From Vanilla planifolia (lineage: Eukaryota; Streptophyta; Magnoliopsida; Asparagales; Orchidaceae), in NCBI GenBank assembly GCA_023846275.1, contig CM043871.1:35907747-35971746 (forward strand): a DNA stretch of 64,000 nucleotides. Direction: 5' to 3'. The notes beneath the pieces were generated by a model. The model saw only the letters and a list, made by a program, of their open reading frames with translations, ran no database searches and was not told the origin of the DNA. Shown one piece after another: positions 13,806 to 26,407 of the stretch. Every line of letters begins with the position of its first letter. The stretch's first letter is position 1. The position numbers were made by a program, and so were the translations under genes.

Positions 13806-15116
13806 ATGGAGAAGGTGAAGGTAGTCGGCTTCACCATGGTCAAGCCGGCCTCCCCCACGCCGTCGAACACCATATGGCTCTCCAACCTCGACCTTTTCGC
13901 CGCTTGGTACCACGTCCCCGCCATCTACTTCTTTCGTCCCGCAGCGTCCATCGCTACCCCCTCGGCCGCCGACCTCAAGCTCTCCCTCTCCCGCGTCCTC
14001 GTCCCCTACTACGCCTTCGCCGGCCGCTTCACTAGCTCTCCCGACGGTCGCCGCGAGATAAAATGCACCGCCGAGGGGGCCTACTTTGCCGAGGCCGTCT
14101 CCGAGCTCTCCCTCGACGAATTCGGGGTCTACACTCCTTCCGTCGAGAACTGCCGGCTTCTCGTCCCCGCCCACGGCTCCAACCCATCGGACAAGAACGA
14201 GGAGTCCACTCCTATCCTTCTCGTTCAGCTAACTACATTTCGCTGTGGCGGCGTCTGCCTCGCCATAGCGCTCAGCCACCAGGCCGCCGACGGCATCTCC
14301 GCCCTCAGCTTCAACTGCGCCTGGGCCGCCGCGACCCGCAAGCCGACGCAGCCCATACCTGACCCGTCATTGGATCACACGCCCCTAACCGCTCGGTCAC
14401 CCCCTACGGTTCGGTTCAGCCACCCAGAGTTCGATCTCCGGCCCCGGCCCGCCGCCCCAAAGCCCGTATCCTTCGCCTATCTATATCTCAAAACAGCCCA
14501 GCTCCGCGCACTTAAAGCGTCCATCGGCGGCGAGTATTCCTCGTACGAAGCGGTGGCAGGCCACATCTGGCGCTGCATCTGTCTGGCCCGAGGACCGGCG
14601 CAGCCCGACGAAGAGGTACGGTTGCTTATGACGGCGGACGTCCGGAAGCGCCTTCGTCCGCCACTAACAGAGGGTTACGTCGGCAACGCGATCATTCCGA
14701 CGGTGGCGGTGGCGATGGCAGCGGATTTGGTGGAAGCGATCCCAGCGGCAAGGATCCGAGAGGCGATCGTGAAGCTGAACAACGACTACCTACGGTCCTC
14801 GCTGGATTTCTTGGAGATGCAGGAGGACAAACGGCGTCTGTCGAGGTCGGCGGGGAACTTCGCCGCCACCGACGTGTCGGTGACGAGCTGGATGCAGCTT
14901 CCCATTGATGATGTTGACTTCGGGTGGGGCCGCACGGAGTACTTCGGTATGGCGGCTTTCACTTATGCAAGGCAGTGCTGTGTGATGAAAACCCCCGACG
15001 GCGGCGTCAAGGTGGGGATCTCGCTGGAGACGGAGTACATGGAAGGGTTTAAGGAGCTGTTCCATGGCTTGGTGCCTGCACAGGAAACCGTCCATGCTTT
15101 GGCTAATGGAAGTTGA
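13806..15116 (+). CDS. BAHD acyltransferase, HCT/SHT-like (clade V), intact and intronless
   Basis: Encodes 436 residues in one exon, the usual length of BAHD enzymes, which are soluble cytosolic proteins transferring acyl groups from acyl-CoA to alcohols or amines. The catalytic HXXXD motif is HQAAD at residues 158-162, preceded by a conserved FRCGGV block. The structural DFGWG motif is at 371-375, followed by the usual glycine-rich strand region. The start is chosen because residues 8-30 (GFTMVKPASPTPS then WLSNLDL) match the family N-terminus. It most resembles the hydroxycinnamoyl-CoA shikimate/quinate or spermidine hydroxycinnamoyltransferase group. The acceptor cannot be told from sequence. 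The coding part is strikingly GC-rich compared with its AT-rich flanks. The sequence just 3' of its stop is repeated at the start of the window, implying a neighbouring paralogue upstream. No frameshift or stop is seen. Confidence 0.93.
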   Translation: MEKVKVVGFTMVKPASPTPSNTIWLSNLDLFAAWYHVPAIYFFRPAASIATPSAADLKLSLSRVLVPYYAFAGRFTSSPDGRREIKCTAEGAYFAEAVSELSLDEFGVYTPSVENCRLLVPAHGSNPSDKNEESTPILLVQLTTFRCGGVCLAIALSHQAADGISALSFNCAWAAATRKPTQPIPDPSLDHTPLTARSPPTVRFSHPEFDLRPRPAAPKPVSFAYLYLKTAQLRALKASIGGEYSSYEAVAGHIWRCICLARGPAQPDEEVRLLMTADVRKRLRPPLTEGYVGNAIIPTVAVAMAADLVEAIPAARIREAIVKLNNDYLRSSLDFLEMQEDKRRLSRSAGNFAATDVSVTSWMQLPIDDVDFGWGRTEYFGMAAFTYARQCCVMKTPDGGVKVGISLETEYMEGFKELFHGLVPAQETVHALANGS

Positions 15117-15216
15117 CGACCGTTCTATAATGGGTATGATTTGTCCTTCGGTTTCTGAATGTACCTTTAATGGGTTGCTGAGAAACCTGTAACCTGTTTT
15201 ACTAAAACAAAAATCC

Positions 15217-18200
15217 AGTTCTTCGGGTACCTTGAACCGGTGAGCCATCCATTGTCTCTTGTGTGTGGGTGTGAGATAAGATTTGTGAAATAAAATATTG
15301 TGAGAATTTATTATGTGTTTTTGATGATTTGTTGATATAAAATAAGTTATGTTGATGATCATATAAAATCAACACTAAATAAGATGAGTAGATCGAGTTT
15401 TATAGTAGATTTAGATAATCAAATATAATATATAAGTTTATTATTATAGAAGAAAATAAAAATTTGAATAACAATAGAAATTTAGGTTTTATTAGAGATG
15501 AGTTATGATAGAGATCACAACTTTTAAAATTTTTTACTAATTTCATGTTAATTAGTCTATTACAATTATATATAAATTGCTAAAAAAAACTTCTAAATTT
15601 GAAATAATTTTAATCACAATCAATTTAATATAATTATTCAAAAATAAAATAGATTTAAAGTAAAATAATAATCATTGTAAATTTTGATATGAATAATATT
15701 TAATAATATTACATAGCATGTTCATATTCTTATTATAAGTAAATAGGGCTTTATAATAGAGCTATTATAAGAAGAAAAAAACTTTGAATAATAATAGAAG
15801 TTTAGGTTTTATTGGAGATGAGTTAAGATGAGTAAATAGAGCTTTATTGTAGAATTAAATAGTTAAATTAAGCATGAACATAAGGTAATATATAAACTTG
15901 TTATTATGGAAAAAAACAAAGTTCAAAAAATAACAAAAAATTTGCTTTTAAAATTTTGTATTAATTTCATGTCGATTAGCCTGTTATGAATGTATATAGA
16001 TTGTTAAAAATAAATAAATTTGAACCAATTTTAATCATAATTGAATTAATATACTTTGTAACCTATAATCAATTCTTATCATAACTAAATTTTAAATCAT
16101 TACTCATAACTAAATTTATTTTTAAATATTTTATGTTCATTGATTTAGATCACTCTTAATTAAATTTATCATTTTTAATACCATTTCATGAATGTCAAAC
16201 TTATAACACTAAGCTATAAATTCAACTTATTTTCATGTCTCTAAACATATTATTAATAAAAAGATTTCTTCAAAATCTGTTGCTTTTGTTTGATTGTTTT
16301 GTTCTTCAACTAATCTTGCGTTATTTCTAAAAATAATAAATATCATTTAATTTATTATTAAATGCAAATTTTATTTAAATAATTAGTTCATAAACCAATC
16401 TAGGCACTAACTCCCAAACATCACTTATAAAATAGTTTAGTTTTCCTAGCATAGCAATATCCCAAAATTTATCTTCAAATACTTCTTTTATATTTTTATG
16501 TTCAGTTTTTGAAAAATAAAAAGAGTTGCTCAATTCTTTCCCTAAAGAGACACAAGTTTTTACTCTACAAAAAGGATCGTCAATTATACATATGCTTAAA
16601 TGCTTATTATCAAGTTTAGAATCTCTGTAAAGATAACCAATTTGCTCAAGTATTCCTTTTTTATTTAGTTGGATGTCCTTATTAATTTAGTTGTTCTAAA
16701 TTTAGTTTCTCAAATTTGTCGATTTCATTTATGTCTATATCTTTTCTTTAGAATTTTTTTTTTATAAAATAATTAATTATACAATTAATAATCACTTCTA
16801 ATTGAATATTTTATATGCTAAATTAGTACTTTAATATCTCAAAAATATAACTTTTTCAAATTTAGGATATAATTTTTCTTATTGTTATTTTTAACCTTTT
16901 TATTCATAAAATTTGTATAAAATTATTAGTATTTTCTATTCCATAATTCATATACAATTTTAATCGATTTTAATGCTATTTAACCCTTAGATTAGCCAAA
17001 TTAGAGATATAAGATCATTTAGTTAAGTAAATGGATATGCATGATTCACCTAATTTGTTAATATCACTTCCACATCATATGTTATTGTCAACTTAATTTA
17101 AATATTATAACTATATTATGATTCAAATCATCTTTGAATTAGAGTTTATTTGTTTGATTTGAGCACTTTACTTTCGAGAATAAAGGAACAAAATTATTTT
17201 TGCTATAGTTGAATATCATAATTTTATATTTACAACCTAATTAATAATTTTTTTGGTTAAAATAAATATTCCATGTAGTTTGCAAATTAGTTCGTGACTC
17301 CTATTAAAATTGCATAGAGCAACATGTGAACCACACTGCAATTTTTATAGGAAACATCATGAATATGTTTAGCTCCATGGGTTGGTTGCTCAAGTCTTGA
17401 AAACAATGAAAATAATATTTCTGTTTATAATGTTTAATAGTTGAACGTATGGTACCATAAACATCATGCATCGTATGTCCTTTGATGGTACATTGTACAT
17501 TACATTTATTTTCTTATAATAGATAATTTTATTAATATTAAGAAAATAAGATCTTTTGTGTATTAAATTCAAGTTGTCATATATTTTGTTTGGAGGTAAC
17601 TTTAAGCACTAGAATTATATAAATACAATATTTGGCTTTTTAAAGTTTGTTTGACCTCTACATATTCATTAAGTTATATTTCATACAATGAGAAGTCTTA
17701 AGACATTCAATTGCAACACCATTTGAGGAATCAAATACAAATGCTAAAGCTCATATAGCACATCATTTGCATGTATTCACAATCTCATAAAGCTCTTTGT
17801 TATGATTGATAATTTTTTAACTTAGTCTATAGTGATTTTCATCGTACATATATCCTTTCTTCATTGAGATTGTATTTTACATTTATTTTGTAATCACATT
17901 GCATGCATGATCTCCTTGGCCTGCATTGTGACTAAGGGAGAGTCATATTTAAAATATATTATTGAAGGATTAAGGTTTGTGGCCTTAGATTATGATATTG
18001 TTGGTGAGGTTATGATTGACAACAAGTCGGGTTTTATGTTAGTAAAAAGATTGTAAATCTCACTCCAAGATTTTGTATTAATATGCATTACAAGGCCTTC
18101 TCTTCCTACTCAAATGAAGTAAAAATTGTGATGTTAAACTTAACATGTGTTTCAAGATTAATGTAAAACAATGGGATAATAATTGAATGACTTGAAAAAT

Positions 18201-19265
18201 ACTATGAAGAGAATTACTAGAATAGTTTTTTCTTTATTTGTTTTGTTCTTTTCATATCTATTTTTTGTATTAATGAAATTATTAAAATGGTCCCTTTCTT
18301 GTTATTGAATCAATAGTTATTGAAGGTGAATTTTGGTGATTAAATTATTATTATCAAAGACTAGATCCTTCATGTTTTCCAAATCTTCCTCAAAAGAATT
18401 ATCAATAGTATCATCTATTGGTCCAAGTTTATCATCAACAATATACCTTTATGCTCCATCTCCTTTTGGTGCAAAACCTTTAAGTTGCTTTCCATGGAAA
18501 CATTAGTTACCCCTTCTAGCACTTGAGTGATCCTCGTTAAAGTGCTTGATGTGAATGTTGAGTTTTTTTGTTCTTTGTTCATTTGGTATTCATCCCTTAA
18601 ATAGAATCATGTAAAATAAATAATGTTGAGCCATCTTATTTTTTTTCAATTAATGAAGTAAAATCTTAAGACTAATCAATTTAAATTCTTTCTAACATAA
18701 GAAAACCAAACATATTATGACTCTAAAGGTATTAAAACTAAGTTAATCAACATTTCATTTATTACATAAATTAAAAGTTGAAAACTTGAGTGATTAATAA
18801 AGACTAAAAGTCTTACTAAATAATCATCATCATTTAATCCCTTCCTTAGAATGATCAAATGATTGTCTCTATGAGGATAATAACACATTTAAAAGAATAT
18901 ACTTCGACTAATTTAACTTCTATTTCTAATATTATTGTGGTAGAATACTCAAATGCTATATTGCTCTCATTTGTATTTACAATATGATATTACTCTTAAA
19001 TCTCAATTTTTAATCATAATAGTTGCATTAAAAAAAACTCTTACATGTTAGCCTCCTTGACTTGAGTTGTTGTCTTGCCAATTTAAAAGCCATTTTGAAA
19101 TTTTACTTAAGAAATTATATAAATAATAATAATACCTATTTATCAAAAATTCATTACTTTTGAATTTTAAAATATTTTTTAAAAAGGTACTTAATTCATC
19201 TCTTTTTCTTTTTTACTTCAAAATTTTTATGATAGAGTACTATGATATTTTAATGAAATATTTTA
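15217..19265 (+). repeat. Long direct repeat, copy 2 (3' flank of the BAHD gene)
   Basis: Same sequence as 10-4795, starting about 100 bp after the BAHD stop codon, with moderate divergence. It lacks the 907-bp segment present at 1755-2661; the junction here is near 16965. It keeps a stretch near 18500-18720 missing from copy 1. No gene is recognised; the minus-strand frame at 17390-17572 is short and low-complexity. Confidence 0.85.
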
Positions 19266-19740
19266 TCAATGTTTATCAATGTCTTTGTATTTCACATGGA
19301 GCTGATTGATTAGCACTATTGCATCGTTTCTTGAAATCTTGATCGTCTTTATACGACCAATCTCTGATATAGATTAGACATAATGGCGCTCATTGGTCTT
19401 TCCTTCATTGTGTGGTTATGACACCATTCATCGCACTGCATGACTCATCCTTGAACTATCTTCATCTTAGTACGCTGGTGGGTGCAGACTGATTAATGTC
19501 ATTCGTCCCATTGTCAATTGATTCTAGTTCATCCTATTACATTCACATCTTTGTGCATAGTTTGAACTAATTTGTGGACACATATTCTCTCAAACAATTT
19601 AGTACAATCCCTCTATTATACTCGTATGACATTTCATCAATCTTTCAGGAGAATGTTTGTTATGTTGATTTGCCATGTAGTATGTGGTTTTTTTATGGTT
19701 TTTTGTTGAGCCTATGCACACCATAGATATATGGTGCATC
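19266..19740. other. Unassigned, probably 3' part of the gypsy relic
   Basis: Sequence of mixed composition, less AT-rich than its neighbours, adjacent to the RNase H end of the relic that follows on the minus strand. I recognised no motif. By position it could be decayed integrase, but this is only inference. Confidence 0.3.
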
Positions 19741-21370
19741 ATTTTAATGGCTTTGATCTAGATCTTAGTGGAATCACATGGATTCCATTAGTGCAACACC
19801 TACACCATAACATAGGACTCTTAATCATAGTTTGTTTATCATTGATGGATCTCATTTAACTTTTCATTATGAAGCACAATAAGATTGCCCTTTTGACCGA
19901 GTATTCCTCTAATTCCCACTTTTTAGCATAATGAGCTACTTCAAAGACATTATTAAAACCAAGCAACCAAAGCATTTGGACCTTAACTAACTTAGCTTTT
20001 ATAGTCAAAAAAGTTTGAATAGCTGGTTGAGTCCATCAAGATTCTTCTTTAAGATAATCTTTTGTAAAAACAGTAATGGTACTAAAACCTCAAACGACCA
20101 TATGCATAAATGTAACAAGTTCATAGAAACCATGACATCATGTATTGTGATGGATGTTGGCATTCTTAGATAGCCATAATTTTCTTGGGATTATTAACAC
20201 TTTCTCACTTAATACTATAAAATTTGAAAAGGTCATTATCATTATCATGATATTAAACTTCCTAAGGTTTACATATAATTTCTCTCCCCAAAGTATCTCA
20301 AATACCTAATGCAAATGAGACGAATGATCTCCTCAAGTTCAACCATAAATCAAAGTGTCATCAAAATAGACAATGAGGAAGGATTCTAGATAAAGTCAAA
20401 GAACATGTGTCATACCTTACATGAAGGTATTAGGGGCATTGGATGGTTCGATGGCATAACTTGTCATTCAACCAACCCTTCTATTGTCATGAAGGTGGTC
20501 TTCTATTCATCACATCCCCTCATTTTAATCTTGTGGTATCTACTCTTCAAATCAATCTTAGAGAAAATAATTTCTCTAGCTATCATGTCAAGTAGATCAT
20601 CAAGCCTCAATATCAAGTGCTAATACTTGATATTGATCATACTAATGGCTTAGTTGTTTACACATTATATTAATTACCCTCCTTTGGAGTAAGAAATACA
20701 GCAGACACTGAAGATAGTAAATTACTTCTAGAGAAATTCTTAAAGTTGTTTCCTGTAACTCAACATGCTTAGTCTACTTTATTTCATAATGATGCAAATT
20801 TTTTAAGGATGACCTTGGAATAAGTTATATAGCTTGCTGAATGCTCCTCAATTACAATAATTAATCTAATGATATTTTAGAAAAAAATATCCTTAAACGT
20901 CCCTTACAAATCTTAAACATCTCTCAAAGCCTTAAGTGCCAAACATATCTTCTTCCTTGAGTATCTATCTACTAAGGTATAGATTATGTTGCTTTCTTGA
21001 TTGTCACACTCAAACTGATCTTAACACAAGAGATGCAACATCTTTTTTTATTGGTCTACACCTTACTAGCTAAAAGAAGCTTTTAGTTTTGTTGGATTCA
21101 ATACAATCTTCTTTTTATTCCATTTAAATTATTGTGTTTAATCACTATATAAGTAACTTAAAGGTCATCTAATAAGGGATGGCCCAATAAGACATGAATA
21201 ATGTCCATAAGAAGAATGTCGCACCATATTTTATCAAAATATTCTCTTAACTAGTTTTATACACAAAACCTCTAGGTCATTGGAATTTATGTTTTCTAGA
21301 CCATACATCATGATATGATTATGGGTGCACCTTAAATGAGTAAAAATGTTGGAGTAAAATTTAGGACATG
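19740..21370 (-). mobile_element. Decayed Ty3-gypsy pol relic (RT and RNase H), minus strand
   Basis: Reading the minus strand gives broken pieces of gypsy pol in order. Near 20600-20530 is an RT segment with RLDDLLD and FSKIDLKS-like words. Near 20380-20350 is the FDD catalytic box in the form YFDDTLIYG. Near 19950-19860 is the RNase H start with words like FEVA and VGIRGILSQKG, followed by a SEKLNE-like string. Stops and frameshifts are frequent. The whole block is the reverse complement of 48360-50000, which is a second relic of the same family. Confidence 0.8.
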
Positions 21371-21499
21371 TCTCATTAGGATTAATCAATCATTAATAGG
21401 TAATAATTTTTTCTTCTAGCTTCTCATCTTATTGATTAATTTATCTAGGATTTGTTAATAATATATTAATTACTTTTGATAATAAATAGTGGATATGCT

Positions 21500-23700
21500 A
21501 GGTATGTTATGGGAAAAGACCCATGTTGAAAACTCGTGACCTTATCTTTTTAGTTAATATTGGCTTTATAGTGCTACTAATATATAACTTGCTCTTATGT
21601 GTATTTAAAAGAAGACCTAACAATTTTTTTAAAACCAATTAAAGAATTTATGTAGATAGTTCACTAATCTCAAATATTCTCTATTAAAAATGATTATATC
21701 ATCAAAACAATTAAGATGTTAAATCAATTAACATCCTTTAGATAGTGCATTATAACATTACTTTCATCATTTATGATTATATTATTTAGCATCTTATTGA
21801 AAGCCTCCATGGACAATATAATAGTAGAGGAGAGATGGGATTACTTCTTTTAGCCCTTTGAGGGTCAAATAAATCTATTAGAATGCCATTGACCATGATG
21901 GAGAGTCACGAGTTATATGTAATATTCTTAATTAGCCTATTAAATTGAGCCAAAAAGTTGAACTTATCTAGTATCTTATATAAGAAATCTCATAAGAAAC
22001 TATAAAAAGTATTTTTTAAGTTTAACTTGACAATGAAATTACTACCTCTAACTTTTATGTTTAGAGAACTCATCAATTCCTTAGCAAAATGATATTAAAT
22101 GCAATTTCTCTTTCTTTAACAAAATCAACTTTTTTAAGAGATAAGGTTCTGGCCAGCAATGTGTGAAGCTTATTCACCATCAATTTACATAGTATTTTTA
22201 TTTACTAAAGTTGCATACACAAACTAGCTTAAAGTCTGTAAATGGTCATAGTACATTTGCTTTAAGAATCAATAACAAATTTGCACTTGTAATCCCTTTA
22301 GGAATTGGATTTTTGGCTATAAAGTCCTTGATAACTTTTAACACATTGCAAGCTATAATTTCCTAGCATTTTGGACGAAATGACCATTGAAGTCATTCAC
22401 TTTTTTATCTCCTTCATTGTGATAGTTTTCACAAATCAATTATTTTCTTCCTCAAATATTAACATAGGTATATTGTTGTGTAATTCCTTATCTAATACGA
22501 CCTTATTAAAAGAGAGTAGTGTTTGAAAATATTGTGTAGTCATCTCTTGAATTTTCTTTTATCTTATTATCATTTGCCTATCTGAATATTTAATATCATT
22601 AATGTTAAGCTTGGATCTTTTGTCCTTAATTAGCAAATGAAAGAATTTAGTGTTCTTATCACCCAAAAAAATGCCATCGAATGGTAGTCATTTGGTTCCA
22701 AAACATTTCTTCTTATTCTATTCCTTTATAAACTAATAATTCATTTTTATTAATTCAACCCTGTCCTCCTTTGATTGAATATCAGGAAATTTCAATTCTC
22801 TACAATTAACCTACTCTTCAACCACCTTGATAGTTTGAAAGATATTACCAAATTTGATTTTATTTCATTATTTTAGGCTTTCTTTTATCTTTTTTAATTT
22901 AAATTATAAAGTCACTATGTTAAAAATATGAGTTGAAATGGACCAATTACTTTCTATCACTTTGAAAAATGTTGAATGGATGAACCAAATGTTTTGATGC
23001 TTATATTTTTTTAATCTAGAATTATAAGCTTTGAGATATTAAAGTAGCAATGATGAGTGATATGAACTGTTTTACATGATGTTATACTTTTACTATAGAG
23101 CAAGTTTCAATCCAATTTTTCTTTACTAAAATTTTGTTAATCATTTTTCAAACTTTTTTCCAACCCAGTGAGATCAAGTGCAAGTAAGGGAGATTTTTTA
23201 GGCTGCATTGGTGTATATAGTCCTTAAACTCGTGCATTGTAGCCAGGGCAAGCGTGGAAATGACCCATGTGTTCATTTATAGAAGCAATATTGTTAAAGT
23301 CTCTGCCAAACATCTATGGTACTTTGAGATCTACTACAATTAAAGTTAAGTTATTCCATAACGTTATGTTCTTGACCCTTTTACACTTAGCATGGACTAA
23401 AATATAATAAATTGATAGTTAGCTTCAAAATTTGTCAATGAGTAAATGAATAAATTATTTATCATCATATACCTTTTGACATTGTAAGCTTCCCTTTCAA
23501 AGAACCTAGATTTTGTTGAAGAAATTCATTATATAATGTTCAAAACCCAATGATATAATTAGGTTTGATAACTTATTATCATATGACATCATTTGTAATA
23601 GGACAACTAAAAGGATATTTTTAAAACTAATTAGATATTTGAGATGAGAGATTGATCTTATGTTCATAACCCCTCTACATTCCAAACAAAGAAACATCCA
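21500..23700 (-). mobile_element. Decayed LINE ORF2 relic, minus strand
   Basis: Minus-strand translation gives recognisable LINE pieces in order. At 23697-23506 the endonuclease start carries LECRGVMN (compare WNVRG) and a later LVVLLQ. Near 23300 is a degenerate version of the GDFN region. Near 22650 a block resembles DGDKNTKFFH. Near 22110 is VDFVKEREIAFNIILL, the RT block before the first catalytic aspartate. Near 21705 is a CFDDIIIF version of the FADD box. Reading frames are broken throughout, so this is old and inactive. It belongs to a different, more decayed group than the LINE at 55-61 kb. Confidence 0.7.
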
Positions 23701-24070
23701 TTGATGTTTTTTTGATCTACAATTTGTAAAGAGTTTGAGCTTTTATGTGTCCCTTTTAAATAGGTTTGACAATTTGAAACCACTCTTTGCTCTTTTTTTT
23801 GGATCTCCTAGTCACGTAGGAGTAAAATTTTCATAATCAGGTATATTAATTCAAAATTTATTGCTCTTCCATGTAGATCATTGTTGTATTTTTTTAGCAC
23901 TTAAAGCTCAAGATTTCTTTGAAAGCTTTCCTATGATGCTTAAGAGTTAGACATGGAACCTCCTTATTTATCTTGTATGAAGTCTTTCTTAAATGTAACA
24001 TAATCATCTAAAATCTTGCTTAAAATTATTTTTCTCTCCCTTTTTACTTAACTAAGTTTAGTCATATTGA
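23701..24070. other. Short intergenic stretch before the gypsy element
   Basis: AT-rich with no motif recognised. It may be the 5' end of the minus-strand LINE relic. Its last bases, attga, are the left flank of the gypsy element. Confidence 0.4.
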
Positions 24071-25269
24071 TGAGGACATCATGTTCGAGAAGGATTTTCG
24101 ACGTCCACGGATCAGGTCTTGCACTAAAAACCTATTATCATCTTTAGAAAGCCAACACAACTTTCAGATTCGAAATCGGAGTCCGAATGACTTCCCAGGA
24201 GCAAAAATTAGGCCAAAATCACTATTCCTGCCGCCGGCCGCCGCCTCCGCCGCAACCTCTGCCGTCACAGTAACCGCCCGCCGCTGTTTCGAACTGCTCG
24301 TGCCCGAACCGGATCCAAGTTTGCTCGAACCGCTGTGCCTGAGTCCAGCCAGGCGCCGACCCAAGCTACCCCCCGGATGACCCGCGTCCTGTGACCTGCG
24401 CCGACCCACGCCGACCTGCACTGACCTGCGCCAACCCGCACCGACCCACGACCTGTGACACGCGCTGACCCACGCCAGCCAGCACCGACCCGCACCGCCG
24501 CCGCCGCCGCCGTCGCCGCGCCTCCAGCCATCCGAAATTAGGATAAATGCACTTAATTTTATTAATTTTTCTCAGATTTCTAAGAGTCTATTTGTAATTT
24601 TTTAGGTGACTTTTAATTTACCCATGTGTCCTTTAGTATTCCCATGTTATGAGTTAAATGTCTTTTGTACCCTTATGGATTCTTATATAAGGGGAAGTCC
24701 TCTTCTGTTGCAAAAAATATTGAATAGTTAATGCAAGCTTTTGAGTGTTCTTTGCTTCCATTCTGAGTTCGTGAGTGCTCTGAGTGTCTTTGGCGTGCTG
24801 ACTCGTCAAAGCTCTGATACAGGGAGGAGGGACGCGAGGTCCAAGTGGTGAGATGCCACTCCAGTCTATCATCTTCCTTCACCGCTCAACCATCTTCAAG
24901 TGAAGTTTTTGTTTTTCCTCGTCTTCCTTTTTAGGAGTAATTTCCATTCCTAGATTATTAATTTGTTTTCAATATATTTTCATTCTGCGAAGTACAACTT
25001 TTACTATAAATTATATTTTAATTTCAACTGGTACTTAACCAATCTAAGTACTCCCTATTTCTGCGTGTTTGAAAGTGTGTAGCCGTAATCGATTTAGCGA
25101 CTTCTTAGCCGCTATCGATCCTAAGTTTAGTTAGGATTCATTGGTTGGTGCCTTTGCGTTCAACCCTCATCGTATCTCGGTGTGTGTCCCTTAGGGTGAC
25201 GGCCCTGCTCTTTGTTGTGCATCAGTCACGAATTTTCTAACTAAGCAAATTTCGTCTAGTCCTACATCA
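24071..25269 (+). repeat. 5' LTR of the gypsy element
   Basis: Begins tgaggacatc and ends cctacatca, fitting TG...CA ends. A GC-rich U3 segment (about 24230-24535) is a minisatellite of short 'cgacccgc/cgacctgc' units. A TATA box (ttatataagggg) lies near 24682 and presumably drives the element's transcript. The open frames within it (24081-24380 plus, 24164-24531 and 24654-24882 minus) are by-products of the repeat. Confidence 0.92.
24683..24694 (+). promoter_or_regulatory. TATA box in 5' LTR
   Basis: The string tatataagggg sits about 590 bp before the LTR end in an otherwise ordinary context. The same box is kept in the 3' LTR near 32538. It is the likely core promoter of the retrotransposon. 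Confidence 0.6.
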
Positions 25270-25273
25270 CATT

Positions 25274-25285
25274 TGGTATCAGAGC
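25274..25285 (+). promoter_or_regulatory. Primer binding site for initiator tRNA-Met
   Basis: The string tggtatcagagc, four bases after the LTR end, is the classical plant retrotransposon primer site complementary to the 3' end of initiator methionine tRNA. It confirms the LTR boundary at 25269. Confidence 0.9.
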
Positions 25286-25339
25286 AACGGTTATTCGGTT
25301 ACTTTGTGAGCTGCACACACACACTTTACGAAAACGTTT

Positions 25340-26407
25340 ATGCGAACTAGATCTGGTAGGGAATATACAATGGATAATCAATTTGAACAACTCATGGAAC
25401 CGATGCAACAAATGCAATTAGCTATACAGGATCTATCAACTCAAACAAATGCAAGACTCAATCAATTAGAACGAAATCAAGTGGAACCAAAAATTATTGA
25501 AGAAGAAATACTACAACCCCCTAGACTTAGAGTCACACCGACACAACAACGTAGAATGGAACCAGAGATAATAGAAGAAGGAAGCGACTATCAATCAACA
25601 ATACCACATAGACACAGAAATCGGACCGAAAATGACAATGACCAATTACTCAGATCAATCAAATTCGAAATCCCTAGTTTTGAAGGTTCCCTTAACCCTA
25701 AAGAATATTTAGAATGGGAAGCCGCTATAGACAAATATTTTCAATGGTTTAGACTTACTGAAGATAGAAAGAAATTATTTGCTAAAATGAAATTATCTAA
25801 GCAAGCACGACTCTATATGGAAGCTGTAGATAATGATAATTTTCAAAGAAACTCGCCGCTAATTGAAACTTGGAATGAACTTAAAAGAGCCCTCAGGTAG
25901 AAATATGTTCCAAGAACTTATAAAAATCAATTATTGGACCAATGGCAACGTCACACAGAAGGAGGAAAATCAATAAATGAATATATTGCCAAATTCGATG
26001 AATATCATCTCAGATGTGGAATAGATGAAGACCCATCTATGACTCTCTCCCGATTTCGTGCTGGACTTAGGGAAGATCTACAAAGAGAACTTTTAATTCG
26101 TGGCGTAGAATCCCTACCCGAAGCCTATAGAATAACTAGCGAAATAGAGCGCTTACAAAAGACCTATCCTACAAAGAAGTTTGAACCCAAACCTATACCT
26201 AAATACTCTAATAATGGATCATCTACTAGCCGTACCCAGCCTACTACCGCCATAAAACCCAATCCAACCACCACAAGACCTAAAGAAATAACTTGCTATA
26301 AATGTAATGGAAAAGGACATGTAGCAGCCCAATGTCCCACCAGGATAAACTACTTAGGAGAAGGTGAAAGTGAGAAACCTGAAATAGACACCGAGGAGAT
26401 AACATAA
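25340..26407 (+). pseudogene. gag of the gypsy element, interrupted by a stop
   Basis: Encodes a capsid-nucleocapsid protein of the retrotransposon particle. The first 186 codons run to an in-frame TAG at 25898-25900, and the same frame reopens directly to a TAA at 26405-26407. The region around residues 110-140 (IPSFEG..NPKEYLEWE) is the typical retrotransposon gag core, and a CX2CX4HX4C zinc knuckle (CYKCNGKGHVAAQC) is near 26295-26336. The N-terminal part is glutamine-rich. The TAG looks like a point mutation of a sense codon, since the protein similarity continues on both sides. Gag, protease and RT are all in one frame. Confidence 0.88.

Noticed and set aside
13604-14362. Open frames of 99-160 residues on both strands over the BAHD gene
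   Set aside because: They are shadows of a very GC-rich coding region; the proteins are low-complexity Arg/Gly/Glu-rich and match no family.
14790-15362. 190-residue minus-strand open frame across the 3' end of the BAHD gene
   Set aside because: Antisense to the real gene in its C-terminal half; no domain recognised and no start context.
24081-24531. Proteins rich in Arg, Pro, Gly in the LTRs (also 32040-32384)
   Set aside because: They are translations of the GC-rich LTR minisatellite and occur equally in both LTRs.
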